39,855 nt of DNA from CAZJJK01 sp964546285 (GCA_964546285.1 CAZJJK010000016.1:1-39855), one strand, 5' to 3'; positions 1 to 8,573 are shown, counted from the stretch's first letter. Numbers and translations are program-made. Notes: generated by a model from the letters alone, not told the origin.

Positions 1-1076
1 GCGGGGCCAGCTTGGCCGAGCTTGGCGGCTATCTTATGGATAAAAAAACAAACCCTGTTATTGGTATTCCCGATCCTCTGATAGCGACTATTATCGATAT
101 AAAGCAAACACTTGTAAAAGCTATCCAAGAAGACCCTTCGCTACCGGAGGCGTATTACCATTTATCGCGTTATTATGAACGCTATGGTTCGCCTTTGGAG
201 GAACTCCAAGCGGCGGAAAGAGCGTTGGACGCGTACGCGGCAGTAAAACGCGGTACGGCACGACGGGACGCCGAGCATGTGGACTGTTACCGGCGAGTAG
301 CCAGCCTATATCGAGATATGAAAGAATTTATCTTGGCGGAAAGCAAACTTGATGAGGGTATCCAGCTCTATGAAGACCGAAAGGCTCGTGGGGTGTTGTC
401 GCCTTCGCCGCTTCATGGGCGCTTGTACGCTGATCGCGGCGATATAGCATATTTCTTGGCCGGTGATTTCTCGGCCGCCATGGACGATTATACCAAAGCG
501 GAATTAGATGGATGGAGCCCGCCAGAATTGCGGTATCGAATGGGATACATCCATTATCGCGCCGAGGAATGGGGTCTAGCCACCGCGCGCTTTTTTAGCG
601 CCGCGTCTGATTTGCCTTTGAATCGACGTATCCTATTTTCGCTGGGGAACGCTTCCTATTTGCGCGGAGACCTATGGGTTGCCCAAGGGTATTTCGAGCG
701 TTTGCTGGAAGTTCTGGAGAACGAACGTTCCCGTTTCCCCACCCTATTGCCAGCGGAACGGCCAGAGCATAATGAACTGGCGGAACGTTTTATGAGGGCG
801 CGAAACAATATGGGCGTTATCTATGGCGCTTTGGCCGACGCTACCGGTTCCGTGTCTTATAAAGCTCAAGCTTTCGCGCACTTTACGGAATCGGCGAGGG
901 CTTGGGATTCTTTGACTAGGGATCCGGAGACGCTGACGCGTTCTCTTACGGTAAATTTAGCCTATCTCAATATTCGGAATGTCTTAAGACCGGAAAACGG
1001 CTATGAGCCACAAATTTACCGTGAACTTGATAAAGACGTTTCAGAACCGTCCAGCTGGGAAGAATTATTGGATTAA
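1..1076 (+). CDS. TPR-repeat protein, 5' end cut by the window
   Basis: The reading frame is open from the first bases of the window, so the gene probably starts upstream; a TTG at 12 and an ATG at 36 are internal start candidates with no good ribosome binding site. About 355 codons are visible. Several 34-residue helical hairpins of tetratricopeptide type can be seen, for example around AYYHLSRYYERYGSP, RVASLYRDMKEFILAESKL, RGDIAYFLAGDFSAAMDDY and LGNASYLRGDLWVAQGYFERL. TPR arrays are protein-protein docking surfaces. No catalytic motif or membrane segment is visible in the part present. It is followed by a hairpin and a convergent small gene, so it seems to end its transcription unit. The partner and process are unknown; the TPR call is firm, the function is not. 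Confidence 0.75.
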   Translation, partial: GASLAELGGYLMDKKTNPVIGIPDPLIATIIDIKQTLVKAIQEDPSLPEAYYHLSRYYERYGSPLEELQAAERALDAYAAVKRGTARRDAEHVDCYRRVASLYRDMKEFILAESKLDEGIQLYEDRKARGVLSPSPLHGRLYADRGDIAYFLAGDFSAAMDDYTKAELDGWSPPELRYRMGYIHYRAEEWGLATARFFSAASDLPLNRRILFSLGNASYLRGDLWVAQGYFERLLEVLENERSRFPTLLPAERPEHNELAERFMRARNNMGVIYGALADATGSVSYKAQAFAHFTESARAWDSLTRDPETLTRSLTVNLAYLNIRNVLRPENGYEPQIYRELDKDVSEPSSWEELLD

Positions 1077-1097
1077 ACTGGTTAAAGAAGACGAGTG

Positions 1098-1123
1098 AAG
1101 CGCGGCGCGTTAGCGCCGCGCTC
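1098..1123. terminator. GC-rich hairpin between convergent genes
   Basis: A perfect stem (AGCGCGGCGC at 1099-1108 pairing with GCGCCGCGCT at 1113-1122, loop GTTA) lies between the stop of the TPR gene (1076) and the stop of the DUF1508 gene (1135). There is no long T run on the plus side. On the minus side the following bases are moderately T-rich. It is a likely bidirectional terminator for the convergent pair. Confidence 0.6.
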
Positions 1124-1134
1124 AGCTTAAGCGC

Positions 1135-1317
1135 TTATTCGCTGGCTTCTACGGTCTCGGCAATCGGAGCGTTCTTCTTGACAGATTCGATCCCGTTCAA
1201 ACAGGAATCTTTGGATTTGTAGCCCTCTCCAGTCGCGATGGTCTGTCCATTCGCGGCTTTAAGCCGGAAACGGTATTCGCCCTTTTTATCCTGGTAAATC
1301 TCAAATTTAGCTGCCAT
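1135..1317 (-). CDS. DUF1508 / YegP-like small protein
   Basis: A 60-residue protein matching one repeat unit of the YegP/DUF1508 fold: a start like KFEIYQDKKGEYRFRLKAANG, then a glycine-containing turn and a helix around KDSCLNGIESVKKNAP. Family members are one- or two-repeat alpha/beta proteins of unknown biochemical role; this one has a single repeat. The start is secure: the ATG at 1317 is preceded by GGAGG at good spacing. It has its own promoter candidate upstream and a hairpin after the stop, so it is probably monocistronic. Family assignment is confident; function is unknown. Confidence 0.85.
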   Translation of the reverse strand: MAAKFEIYQDKKGEYRFRLKAANGQTIATGEGYKSKDSCLNGIESVKKNAPIAETVEASE

Positions 1318-1369
1318 CTTATCCTCCTAAGCGACGGGTCATGTCCGTCAAGTTGTATCGCATATTTAT

Positions 1370-1398
1370 ATGCTAGGGTCTGTATTGGGAGAAGTCAA
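1370..1398 (-). promoter_or_regulatory. sigma-70-type promoter of the DUF1508 gene
   Basis: Read on the minus strand: a -35 TTGACT (plus-strand bases 1393-1398), a 17-bp spacer, and a -10 TAGCAT (1370-1375), about 50 bp before the start codon at 1317. The -35 is a 5/6 match and the -10 a 4/6 match to the housekeeping consensus, at optimal spacing. Confidence 0.5.
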
Positions 1399-1454
1399 GC
1401 GAAGTTGGAATCTTAGCGTTGAATCCTTGGAGACGGATAGCAGTAATCGGTATT

Positions 1455-2789
1455 TCACATATCCGCGCGCATGGATGATGGCGGCGGGTAGTTAAGGCTC
1501 CAGCGAGTGCCTCCCTCCGAAGGATAAACGATAACAAGCTGGCCCTTAAGTTGGCTGGCTAAGGAGCGGACCAAACTTAGGCCAAGTCCTTCATTAAATC
1601 CCGTAGCCGGCTTGTCCCAATCGCCGTCGGCACCAGCGCTGGAAGATTTCGATGTAAAACCAATTCCATCGTCAGTAACTGTCAGCGTGTGCCGCTCTGG
1701 CTTTGTTTGAAAACTGATATCTATCCTGCCATTATTGTGGCCGGGGAAGGCATATTTAATAGCGTTAGTAGCTAATTCGTTTACGACCAAACCTAAACGC
1801 ATCAGTTCCTCGTTCTCCAGTTCGATGTTTTCAGCGTTAAGAGTAAAGCTCAACTGAGAAACGTTTCCCGGTCCATTTTTAAGCCCGCCTATTACCATGT
1901 TCAAATAATCCCTCACTGAGCCACGATACGCGTTTTCATCATTAGACAATAATCTATATACCGATGAAATAGTGCGAACGCGGCCCTCAAGTTCTCTGAA
2001 AGCCGCTTTCGCGTCCGGATCCGACAACCCATCGGCTTGTAGAGATATTAAGCTCTGCATAAGCACAAAATTATTTTTTGTCCGATGTCGCAACTCTTTC
2101 AGCAGGACGCGGGCTGTTTCAGCGCGGCCATTGAGCTCAAGCACTATCCTACCGTCAGCGATATGTTGGTAAGCTATTCCTAATATGACAGAACCCGCTA
2201 ATAGCCCTTGGTAAAACATATTCCTTAGACTATCCGCGGTAAGCGGCGAAAAGCCGAATTCAAGAGCGATAAGGGAGATAAGCCTAAAGAGAAAACAAAG
2301 ACTTATTACCCAATACGCGACAACCACGGTGACGCTTCTGGGCGCGGCGGGGCTCACCGCGGGTTTTGATAAAAGTGAAATAGCGGATATACAGCCCGCA
2401 AGGCCAAGAGCCGCGAGGGAAGCGGATTGGAAAAAATCGCTATGGATAATGAATTTGCCAATACCTTGGGTTAGCGCGAAAAAAACGCCGACTAGGATGG
2501 GTATCAGCGGTTTTGGCCGCCGCCCGGATAAGCTTATGGTTCCAATCAGCGCGAAAGTCATACCCGCGGCTAATAAAAGATCAGTTAAAGATAAGGCCTT
2601 TATAACGGTGCCTGGAGGATCTATAGACATCCACGCGAAGGCTCCGCTCAATAAGGTAAAAGCGAGGGCCCAGCACAAAGTACATACGACCAACTTACGA
2701 TGATGGATATGAAGATTCCACGAAAGGGCGGCGAGTATGCTATTGGCGACGAACGCGACCTGTAGGCTTGTGCGTAGATCTATATCCAT
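1455..2789 (-). CDS. membrane-bound sensor histidine kinase, HisKA_2 type
   Basis: A protein of about 444 residues. The first ~215 residues form roughly seven hydrophobic segments (e.g. VAFVANSILAALSW, LLLAAGMTFALIGTISL) with no large outside domain. Next comes a HisKA_2 dimerisation/phospho-acceptor helix, LLKELRHRTKNNFVLMQ, with the phospho-acceptor His near residue 235, then a HATPase_c domain with N-box NELATNAIKYAF, G1 DDGIGF and G2 GLGLSLVRSLASQ. All catalytic motifs look intact. I chose the ATG at 2789 because it has a GGGAG site; an upstream in-frame GTG at 2855 has none. No response regulator lies next to it, so it is an orphan kinase here. HisKA_2 kinases often signal to stand-alone receivers. 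The signal is unknown. Confidence 0.9.
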   Translation of the reverse strand: MDIDLRTSLQVAFVANSILAALSWNLHIHHRKLVVCTLCWALAFTLLSGAFAWMSIDPPGTVIKALSLTDLLLAAGMTFALIGTISLSGRRPKPLIPILVGVFFALTQGIGKFIIHSDFFQSASLAALGLAGCISAISLLSKPAVSPAAPRSVTVVVAYWVISLCFLFRLISLIALEFGFSPLTADSLRNMFYQGLLAGSVILGIAYQHIADGRIVLELNGRAETARVLLKELRHRTKNNFVLMQSLISLQADGLSDPDAKAAFRELEGRVRTISSVYRLLSNDENAYRGSVRDYLNMVIGGLKNGPGNVSQLSFTLNAENIELENEELMRLGLVVNELATNAIKYAFPGHNNGRIDISFQTKPERHTLTVTDDGIGFTSKSSSAGADGDWDKPATGFNEGLGLSLVRSLASQLKGQLVIVYPSEGGTRWSLNYPPPSSMRADM

Positions 2790-2910
2790 TGATCTCCCAA
2801 AAAGCACGGTATTCGTGTGTTTGGCGAATACCAAGAGTCTATAAAATACACCCACTTACAGGGAAAACTCAAATTTATTTAGAAAAAGCGATCATAGTCA
2901 CAGCTCATCA

Positions 2911-2964
2911 ACTGCTGCCAATTTTGTTTAAATCTCGCAACCAAGCCTAAACTTCCAAATGCCT
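2911..2964 (+). repeat. dispersed repeat, copy 1 (long form)
   Basis: It begins with ACTGCTGCCAATTTTGTT (2911-2928) and stays alignable for 54 bp, without gaps, to the copy at 39802-39855 (43 of 54 positions identical by eye). It lies between the histidine kinase and murJ, outside both genes. The frame that reads QLLPIL and ends in a TAA stop is shared by the two copies. It belongs to a family of at least five copies in this window. Confidence 0.75.
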
Positions 2965-2987
2965 GATGAACCAGCTATTTGTACTAT

Positions 2988-3004
2988 ATGTTCGCCGCGA
3001 ACAT
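2988..3004 (-). other. perfect hairpin at the murJ stop codon
   Basis: ATGTTCG (2988-2994) and CGAACAT (2998-3004) are perfect inverted repeats around a 3-nt loop, overlapping the first base of the murJ stop region. No T run follows on the minus strand, so a standard intrinsic terminator is not supported. It may be a 3'-end stabilising hairpin or a protein-binding site. Confidence 0.35.
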
Positions 3005-4602
3005 CAGCTTTCAGAAGCTTGAGACTTTTGGGATCGCTTTATTATGTTAAGCAAAGCTGTCGTGTGTTTATCCTTACTTGCCGCCAAGAGAGCGCCGCCG
3101 ACGGCCGCGAAGATAAGGGCGGAAAAAAAGAGGGGGCCGCCTTGGGCAAGGACTCTCGGCAAATCAATAAACAACGTATCCAGCCAGGTATAAGCGAGAA
3201 CTACTGGTACAGACGCTATTATGGAAAATAAAACCATTTTGCCAGAATAAAGGAGGATGGAGCGTAAAGCCCTAAGCGCTTCCACTTGGGGTTTCCGTCC
3301 CATAAAAAATAAAAGAGCCGCTGTATTTATTACGCCAGCGATACTAAGGGAAAGCGCGACTCCGCCGCCCTTCATCGGTCCAACCAGCAGGGCGGCTAAG
3401 GCCATGTTGCAAAAAAAGGACAAAAGCCCGGCCGCGGTCGGAGAACGCGAATCGCTTTGAGCGTAAAAGGCTGGGGCTAGGATTCGGTTAAGGGCGATAA
3501 AAAACAGCCCGGGAATATGAAAACGGAAGGCTAATTTTGTTAAGGCGACAGATTCTTCCCCAAAAGCGCGAGACTGGAAAAGCAACCGTATAAGAGTGTC
3601 TCCTCGAATAAAAGCGAAAAAACTGACGGGAATAGTGATAAGAGCGATAATATCCATCGCGGAAATGAGTTGTTTGTTAAATTCTTTCCAGTGGCCGCTT
3701 TTGGCGTGGCCGGCTAAGGCGGGCAATAATACGGTGCCTAGGGTAACCGCGAAAATACCGAGAATCAATTCCTGAAGCCGCAGAGAATACTGGAGGCTTG
3801 ACACTATTCCGGGGCCAGCGTTGCCCGCTAAGGCTGTGGAAACCAGGTCGTTGAGCTGGTAGGCGGCCATTCCCAGGATGGTGGGTCCGATAAGCCGTAA
3901 GACCGTTTTTGTACCTGGGTCCACGAAGGCGCGGCGCGGCTTTATCCAGCCAAAACGAAAGCCCTGTTTTAGCACAAAGGGCAGCTGAATGGCGGCTTCT
4001 AAAATACCGCCAAGAAATACACCCACGGCCATAGCGCGGGCTGGGTTCGCCGTAAAAGGGCTCAACAGCCAGGCGCAAGCGATTACGGCTAAATTAAGTA
4101 GTATAGGAGCAAAACCCGTAGGCGCGAAAATATTGACGCTATTTAAAATACCCTGAAAAAAGGCCGCGAAAGACACAAAAGCCAAATAGGGAAACATAAC
4201 GCGCGTCAATAAAACGGTCTCATTAAATTCTTCCATTCCAAAAAGGGGAACGATAAGGGGAGCCGCCCATATGCCCGCGGCGACGACAAGGCTTAATAAG
4301 CAACTAAGAACCGTAAAAATAGCGGAAAGAAAACGTCGATTTTCCGCCTCATCGCCTCTGATGAGATAGCCTTTAAAAGTGGGGATAAAGGCCGCGGCGA
4401 TTGAACCTTCGGCGAATAAGCGTCGAAGCAGGTTAGGGATCATAAGAGCGACAGAGAACGCGTCCGATAAAGCGGTGGTGCCTAAAAGCGAGGCTTTAAC
4501 CATTTCTCGGATTAAACCCAAAACGCGTGATCCTAGGGTTAAAAGAGAGAGAATAGAGCCGTGGCGAATAAGGGAAGAGGCTTTTTCGCGACCCTTCTGC
4601 AT
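3004..4602 (-). CDS. murJ: lipid II flippase MurJ (MviN family)
   Basis: MurJ flips the lipid-linked peptidoglycan precursor lipid II across the inner membrane. The 532-residue length and about fourteen hydrophobic segments fit the MOP/MviN family. The N-terminal signature LGSRVLGLIREMVKASLLG followed by DAFSVALMIPNLLRRLFAEGS is diagnostic, with conserved arginines in the first loop and the LRRLFAEG segment facing the central cavity. The ATG at 4602 has only a weak ribosome site, so the exact start is less sure, but the family signature begins about 20 residues in, as usual. The gene is divergent from purE, from which a 216-bp region separates it. The stop overlaps a short perfect hairpin. 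The assignment is confident. Confidence 0.95.
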   Translation of the reverse strand: MQKGREKASSLIRHGSILSLLTLGSRVLGLIREMVKASLLGTTALSDAFSVALMIPNLLRRLFAEGSIAAAFIPTFKGYLIRGDEAENRRFLSAIFTVLSCLLSLVVAAGIWAAPLIVPLFGMEEFNETVLLTRVMFPYLAFVSFAAFFQGILNSVNIFAPTGFAPILLNLAVIACAWLLSPFTANPARAMAVGVFLGGILEAAIQLPFVLKQGFRFGWIKPRRAFVDPGTKTVLRLIGPTILGMAAYQLNDLVSTALAGNAGPGIVSSLQYSLRLQELILGIFAVTLGTVLLPALAGHAKSGHWKEFNKQLISAMDIIALITIPVSFFAFIRGDTLIRLLFQSRAFGEESVALTKLAFRFHIPGLFFIALNRILAPAFYAQSDSRSPTAAGLLSFFCNMALAALLVGPMKGGGVALSLSIAGVINTAALLFFMGRKPQVEALRALRSILLYSGKMVLFSIIASVPVVLAYTWLDTLFIDLPRVLAQGGPLFFSALIFAAVGGALLAASKDKHTTALLNIIKRSQKSQASES

Positions 4603-4818
4603 AGCGATACCATACTCAGAATAGGCAACGGCGCCAAGAGGAAGCCGCTATGCTCCAAGCCTCCTAGAGAAAACGCTTTGCCTCCCTTGCCCAGCGCTTG
4701 CCGCTTGTGGTACGGTTCGTTCGTAAGCGATCGGTCTTTAGCCGCCGGGCGGATTAGTTCCGAGTGAATCGCCGCGTCCGGCGCCGTTGAAAAAGTTCCG
4801 CCGCGCCTGGAGGGGAGC
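4603..4818. other. murJ-purE divergent intergenic region
   Basis: 216 bp with no convincing gene. It must hold the promoters of murJ (minus) and the purine operon (plus). I see several short GC-rich inverted repeats, for example GCCGCCGGGCGG near 4740-4752 and CGGTTCG...CGATCGG near 4713-4732. I could not fit them to the purine, ZTP, PRPP or T-box riboswitch consensus. No clear -35/-10 pair was found. Confidence 0.4.
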
Positions 4819-5301
4819 GTGCTAGTCGCCATCGTATTTGGTTCGCGGTCCGATACCGCCGTAATGAAAAAAGCGGCGGAGGTTTTGCGTCGTTTTGAAA
4901 TTCCCTATACAGCCCACATTTTATCGGCTCATCGTGTTCCGGAGTTACTCAAAGAAACGCTTAACAACTTGGAAGAACAAGGCGCTGAGCTCATTATCGC
5001 GGGCGCAGGCTTGGCCGCTCATCTACCCGGCGTTATCGCCAGCCTAAGCGCCTTGCCGGTTATTGGCGTACCGCTAAGTTCGGGCGCGTTGAACGGCATT
5101 GACGCGCTTTTATCCGTTGTCCAAATGCCAAAACCCATTCCAGTCGCAACCGTTGGTGTTGATAACGCCGCTAACGCCGCCTACCTCGCCTGCCAAATAT
5201 TGGCTTTGAAATATCCAGAACTGGATCGGAAGCTGAGAGCCTTCCGTATCTCCATGAAAAGCGAATACGCGGCGGATAGCGCCCAAGGAGCGGAACTATG
5301 A
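4819..5301 (+). CDS. purE: N5-carboxyaminoimidazole ribonucleotide mutase, PurE class I type
   Basis: PurE makes 4-carboxy-AIR (CAIR) in IMP synthesis. The start is a GTG at 4819 with a strong GGAGGGG site just before it. Motifs: FGSRSD (residues 7-12), the SAHR active-site loop with His38, IIAGAGLAAHLPG (59-71) and GALNGIDALLSVVQMP. The overall pattern is that of class I enzymes, which isomerise N5-CAIR made by PurK, not of the class II AIR carboxylase pattern reported for Treponema denticola, in which the AGAG-AAHLPG loop reads AGRSNALSG. The usual GAGGAAHLPG has Leu65 in place of the second Gly. No purK is in this operon. It overlaps purC by 4 bp (ATGA). PurE identity is confident; the class is inferred from motifs. 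Confidence 0.94.
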   Translation: MLVAIVFGSRSDTAVMKKAAEVLRRFEIPYTAHILSAHRVPELLKETLNNLEEQGAELIIAGAGLAAHLPGVIASLSALPVIGVPLSSGALNGIDALLSVVQMPKPIPVATVGVDNAANAAYLACQILALKYPELDRKLRAFRISMKSEYAADSAQGAEL

Positions 5302-6035
5302 AAGGCGGTAAGAAGGATATCTCAGCGGTTAAAAAACTAGGGAAACTGTATGAGGGTAAGGCGAAACAGGTTTTCGCGACGGATGATCCGGACCTGGTCG
5401 TTATCCATTATAAGGATGACGCGACGGCATTTAACGGGGAAAAGAAAGGGCAAATAGAGGATAAAGGCATACTAAATAATGGCATTTCCGCTCTATTATT
5501 TGAAAAGCTAGAAGAAGCCGGGGTCCCAACTCATTTTATCGCTAAATTATCCGACCGCGATTCTCTTTGCCGGAAAGTCAGCATCGTGCCTCTGGAAGTG
5601 ATAGTCAGAAATGTCGCCGCAGGCTCTATGGCCAAGCGCCTTGGCTTAGTGGAAGGTACGGCTTTGAGGACAACGGTTTTTGAGCTCAGTTATAAAAATG
5701 ATGAATTAGGCGATCCCCTTATTAACGATTATCATGCCGTCGCGATTGGCGCGGCTAGTTTTGCCGAACTGGAAGAGATTTACCGACATACAGCAAAGGT
5801 CAATGAGTTTTTGAAAGCTTTCTTTCTGGAGCGTGGAATTAAGCTTATCGATTTTAAGTTGGAATTTGGAAAAGCCAACGATGGCCAGTTGGTGCTGGCT
5901 GATGAAATATCGCCGGACACCTGCCGTTTCTGGGATGCCAATACAAACGAAAAGCTGGATAAAGATCGATTTCGGCGGGATATGGGAAAGGTGAAGGAAG
6001 CGTATATCGAAATTTTGGATCGGATAGGTCGATGA
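5298..6035 (+). CDS. purC: SAICAR synthetase
   Basis: PurC joins CAIR with aspartate using ATP to give SAICAR. The 245-residue length is normal. Visible signatures are LYEGKAKQVFATDDPDLVV at the N-terminus (ATP site), KDDATAFNGEKKGQIEDKG, VPLEVIVRNVAAGS (substrate loop), LIDFKLEFG and LADEISPDTCRFWD near the C-terminus. The ATG lies inside the purE stop (ATGA overlap) and its own stop overlaps the purF start in the same way, so the three are translationally coupled. Nothing is missing or odd. Confidence 0.97.
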   Translation: MKGGKKDISAVKKLGKLYEGKAKQVFATDDPDLVVIHYKDDATAFNGEKKGQIEDKGILNNGISALLFEKLEEAGVPTHFIAKLSDRDSLCRKVSIVPLEVIVRNVAAGSMAKRLGLVEGTALRTTVFELSYKNDELGDPLINDYHAVAIGAASFAELEEIYRHTAKVNEFLKAFFLERGIKLIDFKLEFGKANDGQLVLADEISPDTCRFWDANTNEKLDKDRFRRDMGKVKEAYIEILDRIGR

Positions 6036-7456
6036 ACGCTGACAAGCTACGCGATGAATGCGGCGTTTTTGGAATTTTCTCCGAGAATCCCGATCGAGAT
6101 GTAGCCCCTCTAGTCTATTATGGGCTTTTCGCTCTGCAGCATCGCGGCCAGGAAAGCGCCGGCATCGCCGTAGCGCGTGGTCCCGTTATAGAATGCCGTA
6201 AAGATATGGGCTTGGTAGGCGAAGTCTTCAATCCCGAACGCTTAGCGCGTATGTCCGGTCGTATCGCCGTTGGACATGTCAGATATTCCACTTCCGGGTG
6301 CAGCGCCTTTGAAAACGCTCAACCCTTTGTCAGCCGCTTCAAACTGGGCTCAATCGCCGTTGCGCATAATGGAAATTTAACCAACGCCGATGTCGTACGA
6401 GAATTGCTTGAGGATTCCGGCGTAGCCTTTACTTCTTCAAGCGATAGCGAGGTAATCGTTAACCTGATAGCGAAAAATTATAAAAAAGGTCTGGAAAAAG
6501 CTTTGACCGATACTATTCAATTTATTAAGGGTTCCTACGCGCTTACCGTAATGACGGAAAGCGCTTTAGTAGGCGCCCGCGATCCTAATGGCATACGGCC
6601 TCTTTGTTTGGGTCGTATCGATAGGGGCTGGGTGCTGGCGAGCGAATCATGCGCTATTGACGCTGTCGGCGGCGAATTCGTCCGCGATGTGGCTCCCGGC
6701 GAGATCGTAATTATTGACGATAATGGCGTCCTCTCCTTTGAATTCGGCGAGAGAACGAGAAAGGCGGCTTGCGCTTTTGAATACATCTATTTTGCCCGGC
6801 CAGACAGCGTTATTGACGGTATCGATGTTTACGAGGCCAGATTGCGCGCCGGCGCCATCTTGGGAAGAGAATCCGCGGCGGTCGCCGATCTGGTTATCGG
6901 TGTACCTGATTCCGGCGTTCCGGCGGCTATCGGCTATGGTCGAGCAACCGGCACCCCCTTTGGTCTGGGTATCGTTAAGAGCAAATACGTTGGACGCACC
7001 TTTATCGCTCCCAATCAAGAACTGAGAGAACGAGCCGTTTCCGTTAAGCTCAATGTTATCAGAAGCGAAGTGGAAGGAAAGCGTGTGGTCATTATCGACG
7101 ATTCTATAGTCAGAGGAACTACCAGCCGCCGTCTGGTTAGCCTTCTGCGTGATGCGGGCGCTAAGGAAGTGCATTTCCGCGTTTGTTCGCCGCCTGTCAG
7201 GTACCCCTGTTATTTCGGTATTGATACCCCGCATCGCCGTGATCTTTTAGGAAATGAGTCTAGCGTTACGGAAATCCGTGACGCTATCGGCGCGGATAGC
7301 TTGGCCTTTATTTCTACGGAAGGCTTGCTGGAAGCCTTAGGCGGCGAGGGCGGTTATTGTTTAGGCTGTTTCACCGGGGAATATCCGGTTCCGGTGCCAT
7401 CTGAGTCCTATGCCCAAAGGCAGGACGGAGACCGAGGAGCGACGAATGGATTATAA
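6032..7456 (+). CDS. purF: amidophosphoribosyltransferase
   Basis: PurF makes phosphoribosylamine from PRPP and glutamine, the first committed purine step. The protein has 474 residues. A ten-residue start MNADKLRDEC places the N-terminal nucleophile Cys at position 10, so a nine-residue propeptide must be removed, as in the Bacillus-type enzyme. Glutaminase motifs ALQHRGQESAGIA and GHVRYSTSG follow, then the phosphoribosyltransferase site VVIIDDSIVRGTTSRRL. Cysteines in KAACAFEYI, CSPPVRYPCYFG and YCLGCFTGEYP match the four ligands of the Fe-S cluster in Bacillus-type PurF. The start overlaps purC (ATGA) and the end overlaps purM by 11 bp. The assignment is very secure. Confidence 0.97.
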   Translation: MNADKLRDECGVFGIFSENPDRDVAPLVYYGLFALQHRGQESAGIAVARGPVIECRKDMGLVGEVFNPERLARMSGRIAVGHVRYSTSGCSAFENAQPFVSRFKLGSIAVAHNGNLTNADVVRELLEDSGVAFTSSSDSEVIVNLIAKNYKKGLEKALTDTIQFIKGSYALTVMTESALVGARDPNGIRPLCLGRIDRGWVLASESCAIDAVGGEFVRDVAPGEIVIIDDNGVLSFEFGERTRKAACAFEYIYFARPDSVIDGIDVYEARLRAGAILGRESAAVADLVIGVPDSGVPAAIGYGRATGTPFGLGIVKSKYVGRTFIAPNQELRERAVSVKLNVIRSEVEGKRVVIIDDSIVRGTTSRRLVSLLRDAGAKEVHFRVCSPPVRYPCYFGIDTPHRRDLLGNESSVTEIRDAIGADSLAFISTEGLLEALGGEGGYCLGCFTGEYPVPVPSESYAQRQDGDRGATNGL

Positions 7457-8573
7457 AGAAGCCGGCGTCGATATTGAGGAAGGCTATAAAGCGGTGGAAA
7501 AGTACCGAGAATTTACGGCTTCCACCATGAATCAGGCTGTTATAAACGGTATTGGCAGCTTTGCCGGTATGTTTTCGCTTAAAGAATTTATCGATTCAAG
7601 CTTATCCGACCCCGTATTGGTTTCCGGAACGGATGGAGTCGGGACAAAACTGGATGTCGCTTTTCGGTTAAAAAAATACGACAGCGTTGGGATCGATTGT
7701 GTCGCCATGTGCGTAAACGATATCCTCTGTCATGGCGCTCGACCTTTATTTTTCTTGGACTATCTGGCCTGCGGAAAACTTGACGCGGGTATAGCGGCTG
7801 AATTGGTGAAAGGCGTTGCGCTCGGCTGCAGGGAAAGCGGTTGCGCCCTTTTAGGCGGCGAAACGGCTGAAATGCCTGGTTTCTACGACCGGGGAAAATA
7901 TGATATAGCCGGTTTCGCCGTTGGCCTGGTAGACCGACCGCGGATTATAGACGGTTCGGCTATAGAGCCCGGTGATACCCTTATCGGCCTCGCTTCTTCT
8001 GGCGTTCATTCAAACGGTTTTTCGCTTATTCGCGGCGTATTGCCCGATCTTGATGAGGATTTTGGCGGTTCCCCGATAGGTCTGGTTCTGTTGGAGCCTA
8101 CTAGAATTTATGTTAAGGCGATTCAGGGCCTAATGGAAAAAATTAGCGTTAAAGGCATGGCCCATATTACCGGCGGCGGGTTTTATGAAAACATTCCTCG
8201 TATGTTCTCTCGCCCTCTTACCGCGCTTATTCACGATGGCTCCTGGCCGATACCACCAATTTTTTCCAGGCTCGCCTATGGCGCCGCCGAAGGCGGCGCC
8301 CTGAAAGGCCGCGAAGCGGAGAAGGCCGGAGCCCGGTTCCTTAAGGACAAGGTTGAGCTACGCCGACGTTTTTTCAATACCTTCAATATGGGTATAGGCT
8401 TTGTTTTAGCGGTGTCACCTGAGGCGGTCGAGGAAACAATATCGATTTTAGACAAGCTCAATTATCCCGCCTACCCGATAGGCGTTGTTCAAAAAAGCGC
8501 GTTCACGGAGGAAGAGGCGGCGAGCGGAGGAAAAAGCCATTTGGGTTCTGTCGTTATCCAGGCTCTGGACTGA
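7446..8573 (+). CDS. purM: AIR synthetase (FGAM cyclo-ligase)
   Basis: PurM closes the imidazole ring of formylglycinamidine ribonucleotide using ATP. I place the start at the ATG at 7446 (MDYKEAGVDIEEGYKAV), which has GAGGAG 7 bp upstream; an upstream in-frame ATG at 7410 is inside purF and has no site. Signatures are SGTDGVGTKLDVAF, GIDCVAMCVNDILCHGARP, LLGGETAEMPGFY and ITGGGFYENIPR. The 375 residues exceed the usual ~345: there is an extra Lys/Arg/Glu-rich stretch of roughly 20-25 residues (about residues 280-305) between FSRLAYGA and the conserved FNTFNMGIGFV. Catalytic motifs are intact, so activity is expected. The stop shares one base with the purN start. Confidence 0.95.
   Translation: MDYKEAGVDIEEGYKAVEKYREFTASTMNQAVINGIGSFAGMFSLKEFIDSSLSDPVLVSGTDGVGTKLDVAFRLKKYDSVGIDCVAMCVNDILCHGARPLFFLDYLACGKLDAGIAAELVKGVALGCRESGCALLGGETAEMPGFYDRGKYDIAGFAVGLVDRPRIIDGSAIEPGDTLIGLASSGVHSNGFSLIRGVLPDLDEDFGGSPIGLVLLEPTRIYVKAIQGLMEKISVKGMAHITGGGFYENIPRMFSRPLTALIHDGSWPIPPIFSRLAYGAAEGGALKGREAEKAGARFLKDKVELRRRFFNTFNMGIGFVLAVSPEAVEETISILDKLNYPAYPIGVVQKSAFTEEEAASGGKSHLGSVVIQALD

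Noticed and set aside
2329..2703. A 124-codon plus-strand reading frame inside the histidine kinase gene
   Set aside because: It is antisense to the conserved membrane part of the kinase and has no recognisable protein pattern.
4603..4818. Riboswitch (purine, ZTP, PRPP) before purE
   Set aside because: GC-rich hairpins exist, including GCCGCCGGGC which slightly resembles the ZTP core, but the other conserved blocks are missing.
6647..7234. A 195-codon minus-strand reading frame inside purF
   Set aside because: Shadow of a strongly conserved gene; no ribosome site or domain.
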